Below are positions 6,306 through 8,451 of a stretch of 8,451 nt of DNA, one piece after another. Both the position numbers and the translations under genes were made by a program. Under the pieces are notes generated by a model. It worked only from the letters and a program-made list of their open reading frames with translations. It was not told the origin of the DNA and searched no databases. The number at the start of each line of letters is the position of its first letter. The first letter of the stretch is position 1. Source of the stretch: an uncultured Kiritimatiellota bacterium (lineage in GTDB: Bacteria; Verrucomicrobiota; Kiritimatiellia; RFP12; UBA1067); the NCBI GenBank assembly GCA_934654805.1, contig CAKUGW010000125.1:1-8451 (forward strand). Direction: 5' to 3'.

Positions 6306-6573
6306 CAGTTCGCCTCCGTCCAAGAACGCCGCGCGCCCTTTCGCGCCCCGTCTGCACCCCACCTGCCCAAGCCTTCCCCCTTGCGGCGATGGCGAGCGGG
6401 GGCCCCGATCGTCGCGTGGCCAAGCATCCGCCATTCGGGCGTCAAGAAGTCAATGGCGTTCGCCGACCAAGCCGGAACGTGGTTCTGTCGCAACGGCGAC
6501 GCCTGGGGTACGGTACGCCTCGCAGACAGCCTCGTGACGCTTGCCGACGGGCGTGTGCAGCTGGACTTCGGGA
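6306..6573. other. Unassigned intergenic stretch between mrp promoter and regulator remnant
   Basis: I see no gene here that I can defend. Two open frames cross it. The plus-strand frame ending near 6680 has a fairly protein-like middle (AFADQAGTWFCRNGDAWGTV, about 6454-6513) but a repetitive Arg/Ala-rich end and no ribosome-binding site. The minus-strand frame that runs into mrp lacks a credible start. In a regulator-pdxST arrangement this space would lie within the rest of the regulator, yet its conserved helix-turn-helix and aminotransferase motifs are not readable in any minus frame. It may be decayed coding DNA of another gene. Confidence 0.4.
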
Positions 6574-6687
6574 CGCGTCGTGGCGCTTCAGCACGGCGGC
6601 GAGCGCGAGATACAGGGGGCCTGTCCCCCGCGCGGCGCGCGCGGGCCTCCAGTTCACCAGATAGTTCCCGAACGAATTGACCGGCAT
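6574..6687 (-). pseudogene. N-terminal remnant of MocR/PdxR-type (GntR-aminotransferase) regulator
   Basis: From the ATG at 6685-6687 the minus strand reads MPVNSFGNYLVNWRP, then GTGPLYLALAAVLKRH, about 38 codons. I recognise this as the start of a subgroup of MocR regulators, whose members begin with a close variant of MPVNSFENYPMSWKP followed by PLYLALAEQLERDI. After that point the expected wHTH segment (PPQRELAD-like) and the fold-type I aminotransferase domain, about 400 residues, are absent from all frames. The fragment then runs into Arg-rich shadow sequence and stops near 6442. MocR regulators of the PdxR type control pdxST and commonly sit divergently beside it, which is this position. 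No Shine-Dalgarno is visible before the ATG. The match is from memory of the family, over a short region. Confidence 0.6.
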
Positions 6688-6751
6688 CGATGCGAGCCAT
6701 CAGGCAATAAGTCCTGCGGGGCCTGCAGACGGAAGGACGCATCCTGTACTC

Positions 6752-6774
6752 CATACAATTATGCCACTTGTATG
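6752..6774. promoter_or_regulatory. Perfect dyad CATACAA-N9-TTGTATG, candidate operator
   Basis: Two exact 7-bp inverted half-sites are separated by 9 bp, between the divergent regulator remnant and pdxS. The right half overlaps the best -35 candidate (6768-6773), so a bound protein would be placed to control pdxS transcription. A second, imperfect direct similarity (TATGCCAC and TATGCACA) lies in the same stretch. GntR/MocR proteins bind sites of this general type, so the lost PdxR-like regulator is the natural candidate. The binding protein itself is inference. Confidence 0.5.
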
Positions 6775-6797
6775 CACACCGCCGTTCGTGGTAGAAT
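6768..6797 (+). promoter_or_regulatory. pdxST promoter
   Basis: TGG at 6789-6791 precedes TAGAAT at 6792-6797, an extended -10 with one mismatch to TATAAT. TTGTAT at 6768-6773 is a possible -35 with an 18-nt spacer and is embedded in the dyad. The predicted 5' leader is about 50 nt and contains a weak 5-bp hairpin (6801-6805 with 6820-6824). The pdxS ribosome-binding site AGGAG is at 6841-6845, 8 nt before the ATG. Confidence 0.65.
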
Positions 6798-6853
6798 ACG
6801 CGCCGCCTCGCCGAAGAGACGGCGGGCGAACCCTTACCAAAGGAGAAGAGACA

Positions 6854-7729
6854 ATGGCAGAAGACCGGCAGACACTGAACAGGAACCTCGCGCAGATGCT
6901 CAAGGGCGGCGTGATCATGGACGTGACGACGCCCGAGCAGGCGAAGATCGCGCAGGACGCGGGCGCGTGCGCCGTCATGGCGCTGGAGCGCATCCCCGCC
7001 GACATCCGCGCAGCCGGCGGCGTGAGCCGCATGAGCGACCCGGCGATGATCCGCGGCATCCAGGAGGCCGTCACGATCCCCGTCATGGCGAAGTGCCGCA
7101 TTGGGCACATCGCCGAGGCGCGCATCCTGGAGGCGATCGAGATCGACTACATCGACGAGAGCGAAGTCCTCTCGCCCGCCGACGATCTCTACCACATCGA
7201 CAAGACCGCCTTCAAGGTGCCGTTCGTCTGCGGCGCGCGCGACCTCGGCGAGGCCCTGCGCCGCATCGGCGAGGGCGCGACGATGATCCGCACGAAGGGC
7301 GAGCCCGGCACGGGCGACGTCGTGCAGGCCGTCCGCCACATGCGCAAGATGCAGGCCGAGATCCGCCGGATCGCCGCGCTGCGCGAGGACGAGCTGAACG
7401 AGGCGGCAAAAGAGCTCGCCGCGCCGCTCGACCTTGTGCGCGAAGTGCATCGGCTCGGCAAGCTCCCCGTGGTGAACTTCGCGGCGGGCGGCGTCGCGAC
7501 CCCGGCGGATGCCGCGCTCATGATGGAGTTCGGCGCGGAGGGCGTGTTCGTCGGCTCCGGCATCTTCAAGAGCGGCAACCCCGCGAAGCGGGCGGCGGCG
7601 ATCGTCCAGGCCGTCACGAACTGGCAGGATTCCGCCCTGCTCGCGAAGCTGAGCGAGAACCTCGGCCCCGCGATGGTCGGCATCAACGCCGACGAGATCG
7701 AGACCATCATGGAAGAGCGAGGCAAGTGA
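6854..7729 (+). CDS. pdxS: Pyridoxal 5'-phosphate synthase, synthase subunit PdxS
   Basis: PdxS condenses ribose 5-phosphate, glyceraldehyde 3-phosphate and ammonia from PdxT into PLP in one active site; twelve copies form the core of the complex. The 291-residue (beta/alpha)8 barrel matches the family length. Asp23 in MDVTTPEQA, Lys80 in IPVMAKCRIGH and Lys148 in MIRTKGEPGTGD correspond to the Asp24, Lys81 and Lys149 residues that carry the covalent intermediates in B. subtilis PdxS. NFAAGGVATPADAALMMEFG and VFVGSGIFKS form the C-terminal phosphate-binding region. The start is set by AGGAG 8 nt upstream and by family alignment. An in-frame upstream extension to 6677 is excluded because it crosses the promoter. 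pdxT follows after 1 nt. Control is probably by the dyad-overlapped promoter. Confidence 0.98.
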   Translation: MAEDRQTLNRNLAQMLKGGVIMDVTTPEQAKIAQDAGACAVMALERIPADIRAAGGVSRMSDPAMIRGIQEAVTIPVMAKCRIGHIAEARILEAIEIDYIDESEVLSPADDLYHIDKTAFKVPFVCGARDLGEALRRIGEGATMIRTKGEPGTGDVVQAVRHMRKMQAEIRRIAALREDELNEAAKELAAPLDLVREVHRLGKLPVVNFAAGGVATPADAALMMEFGAEGVFVGSGIFKSGNPAKRAAAIVQAVTNWQDSALLAKLSENLGPAMVGINADEIETIMEERGK

Positions 7730-7730
7730 G

Positions 7731-8294
7731 ATGCGCGTTGGCGTATTGGCCGTACAGGGCGCGTTCACCGAACATGAGCGCGCCTTTGCGGACGTCGGGG
7801 CGGAGACGTTCGAGATCCGCCAGCGGCGCGACCTCGAGCGCCCGTTCGACGCGCTTGTGCTGCCGGGCGGCGAATCGACCGTGCAGGGCAAGCTTCTCCA
7901 CGACCTCGGCCTCTTCGCGCCGCTCAAGGCGCGGATCGAGGCGGACCTTCCCGTCTTCGCGACGTGCGCGGGCCTCATCCTGCTCGCGGAGAGGCTGGCG
8001 GACGACCCGACCGTCTGGTTCGGCGTCCTGCCCGTGACGGTGCGGCGCAACGCCTACGGCCGCCAGCTCGGCAGCTTCGCGGCGACGGGCGCGTGCGGCG
8101 ACCTCGCCGACGTGCCGATGGCGTTCATCCGCGCGCCGTCCATCGTGTCCGTCGGAAAGGAAGTCGAGGTTCTCTCGACGGCGAACGGACAGGCCACCGC
8201 CGTGCGGTGGCAAAACGTCTGGGCATTCGCCGGACATCCCGAGCTGACAAGCGACCGGCGAATCTTCCGCGCGTTTTGCGCGGCCGCACACTAA
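7731..8294 (+). CDS. pdxT: Pyridoxal 5'-phosphate synthase, glutaminase subunit PdxT
   Basis: PdxT hydrolyses glutamine and channels the ammonia to PdxS; it is active only when docked on PdxS. The 187-residue class I glutamine amidotransferase shows VLAVQGAFTEHE at the start, PGGEST (45-50), the nucleophile Cys79 in FATCAGLILLA, RRNAYGRQLGSF, and the catalytic His169 and Glu171 in GHPELT. All parts of the triad are present. Two small departures from common PdxT wording are Ala instead of Gly before TCAGL and Gly before HPELT, probably harmless. It begins 1 nt after the pdxS stop, so the two are coupled. The ribosome-binding site is the purine-rich GGAAGAGCGAGG at the end of pdxS. No clear intrinsic terminator follows; a 5-bp GGGCT/AGCCC hairpin at 8307-8323 lacks a T-run. 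Confidence 0.97.
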   Translation: MRVGVLAVQGAFTEHERAFADVGAETFEIRQRRDLERPFDALVLPGGESTVQGKLLHDLGLFAPLKARIEADLPVFATCAGLILLAERLADDPTVWFGVLPVTVRRNAYGRQLGSFAATGACGDLADVPMAFIRAPSIVSVGKEVEVLSTANGQATAVRWQNVWAFAGHPELTSDRRIFRAFCAAAH

Positions 8295-8336
8295 CGACGA
8301 CGCTCCGGGCTCCGGGACAGCCCAGACAAACACCTT

Positions 8337-8384
8337 GACCGTCTGGGGACAGGCCCCGACCGTCTGGGGACCGTCTGGGGACAG
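8337..8384 (+). repeat. Short repeats with unit ACCGTCTGGGGAC
   Basis: Three near-identical copies of GACCGTCTGGGGA(C) begin at about 8337, 8358 and 8370. The first two are separated by AGGCCCC and the last two are abutting. A degenerate fourth copy (CCGGGACAGCCCAGAC) is seen at 8312-8326. GGGG-ACAGG-CCCC at 8345-8357 can fold on itself. The array sits just after the pdxST stop. It resembles REP-type intergenic elements; that class assignment is inference. Confidence 0.7.
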
Positions 8385-8391
8385 CAACTGT

Positions 8392-8409
8392 AAATTTCGA
8401 CTGAAATTT
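8392..8409. repeat. Perfect 7-bp inverted repeat AAATTTC-GACT-GAAATTT
   Basis: The arms AAATTTC and GAAATTT flank a 4-base loop, giving an AT-rich hairpin that extends to TTTT on the plus strand. It could be a weak bidirectional terminator for pdxST, an operator, or part of the adjacent repeat cluster. The AT-rich character contrasts sharply with the GC-rich genes around it. Confidence 0.5.
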
Positions 8410-8445
8410 TCGTGCCATGTCTAAAGGTGAAGATTTTCGTTCCAT
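8406..8445. repeat. Direct repeat ATTTTCGTNCCAT, two copies 27 bp apart
   Basis: ATTTTCGTGCCAT at 8406-8418 and ATTTTCGTTCCAT at 8433-8445 match at 12 of 13 positions. On the minus strand each begins with ATGG(A/C)ACGAAAAT, so a minus-strand reading frame could start at either. That frame runs through the tandem array into pdxT and looks non-genic. The copies may be regulatory sites or the end of an element that continues past the window. Confidence 0.5.
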
Positions 8446-8451
8446 TGCGCG

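Noticed and set aside
6801..6824. Possible riboswitch or attenuator in the pdxS leader
   Set aside because: Only a 5-bp stem with a 14-nt loop and no recognisable aptamer; the leader is too short for a typical riboswitch.
6677..6853. N-terminal extension of PdxS from 6677
   Set aside because: It crosses the dyad and the promoter, has no ribosome-binding site, and PdxS proteins begin near the ATG at 6854.
5399..8050. 883-residue minus-strand frame ending as Mrp
   Set aside because: Everything before the ATG at 6265 is antisense to pdxST and intergenic DNA; the Cys-rich Mrp start, ribosome-binding site and promoter fix the true start.
8307..8323. Intrinsic terminator after pdxT
   Set aside because: The GGGCT/AGCCC stem is only 5 bp and is not followed by a T-run.
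8125..8445. 106-residue minus-strand frame after pdxT
   Set aside because: It reads through tandem repeats and antisense to pdxT with Arg/Pro-rich sequence; no known domain, although its start in the AT-rich repeats is noted.
1..8451. CRISPR array, tRNA or rRNA genes
   Set aside because: No regularly spaced direct repeats of suitable length and no tRNA or rRNA signature seen on either strand.

Overview
The window is a compact, GC-rich stretch of bacterial chromosome. Eight housekeeping genes lie on the minus strand, a pdxST pair lies on the plus strand, and decayed accessory DNA sits at the left edge and in the mrp-pdxS gap. The gene set is qmcA-like SPFH protein, pth, ribE, an indolepyruvate:ferredoxin oxidoreductase subunit, a small NifU-type scaffold, an LpxC-like protein, acpP, mrp, pdxS and pdxT. 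It fits an anaerobic, probably Gram-negative bacterium. My inference, without any search, is something in or near Verrucomicrobiota/Kiritimatiellota; the sequence alone does not prove this.

Layout. 1-805 (+): remnants of a type II restriction-modification system, with lower GC by eye than the rest. It holds a frameshifted Eco29kI-family GIY-YIG endonuclease (about 41-490) joined to the last ~100 codons of a C5 DNA methyltransferase (494-805). 933-1850 (-): qmcA-like gene with its own promoter. 1973-4032 (-): a tight cluster read as nfu > iorB > ribE > pth, with a 4-nt overlap and short gaps. 4070-5355 (-): acpP > lpxC-like, translationally coupled through TAATG. 5399-6265 (-): mrp (apbC). 6303-6853: divergent intergenic region with an unassigned stretch, an N-terminal remnant of a MocR-type regulator (6574-6687, -), a perfect 7-bp dyad and the pdxS promoter. 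6854-8294 (+): pdxS-pdxT. 8295-8451: short tandem and inverted repeats.

How the genes fit together. pdxS and pdxT encode the two subunits of the deoxyxylulose-5-phosphate-independent PLP synthase. The broken regulator beside them looks like a lost PdxR/MocR control gene, while a candidate operator survives. mrp and the small NifU-like protein both belong to iron-sulfur cluster handling, and IorB belongs to an Fe-S enzyme whose partner IorA is not in the window. The ACP/LpxC-like pair is the most unusual unit: the LpxC-like protein keeps the fold-defining sequence but lacks some residues expected at the LpxC active site.

A repeated promoter design is visible. A near-perfect TATAAT, usually extended as TGnTATAAT and without a good -35 box, stands close upstream of qmcA, nfu, acpP and mrp. 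A TGGTAGAAT version serves pdxS. At nfu the box is so close to the start codon that a leaderless or nearly leaderless mRNA is predicted.
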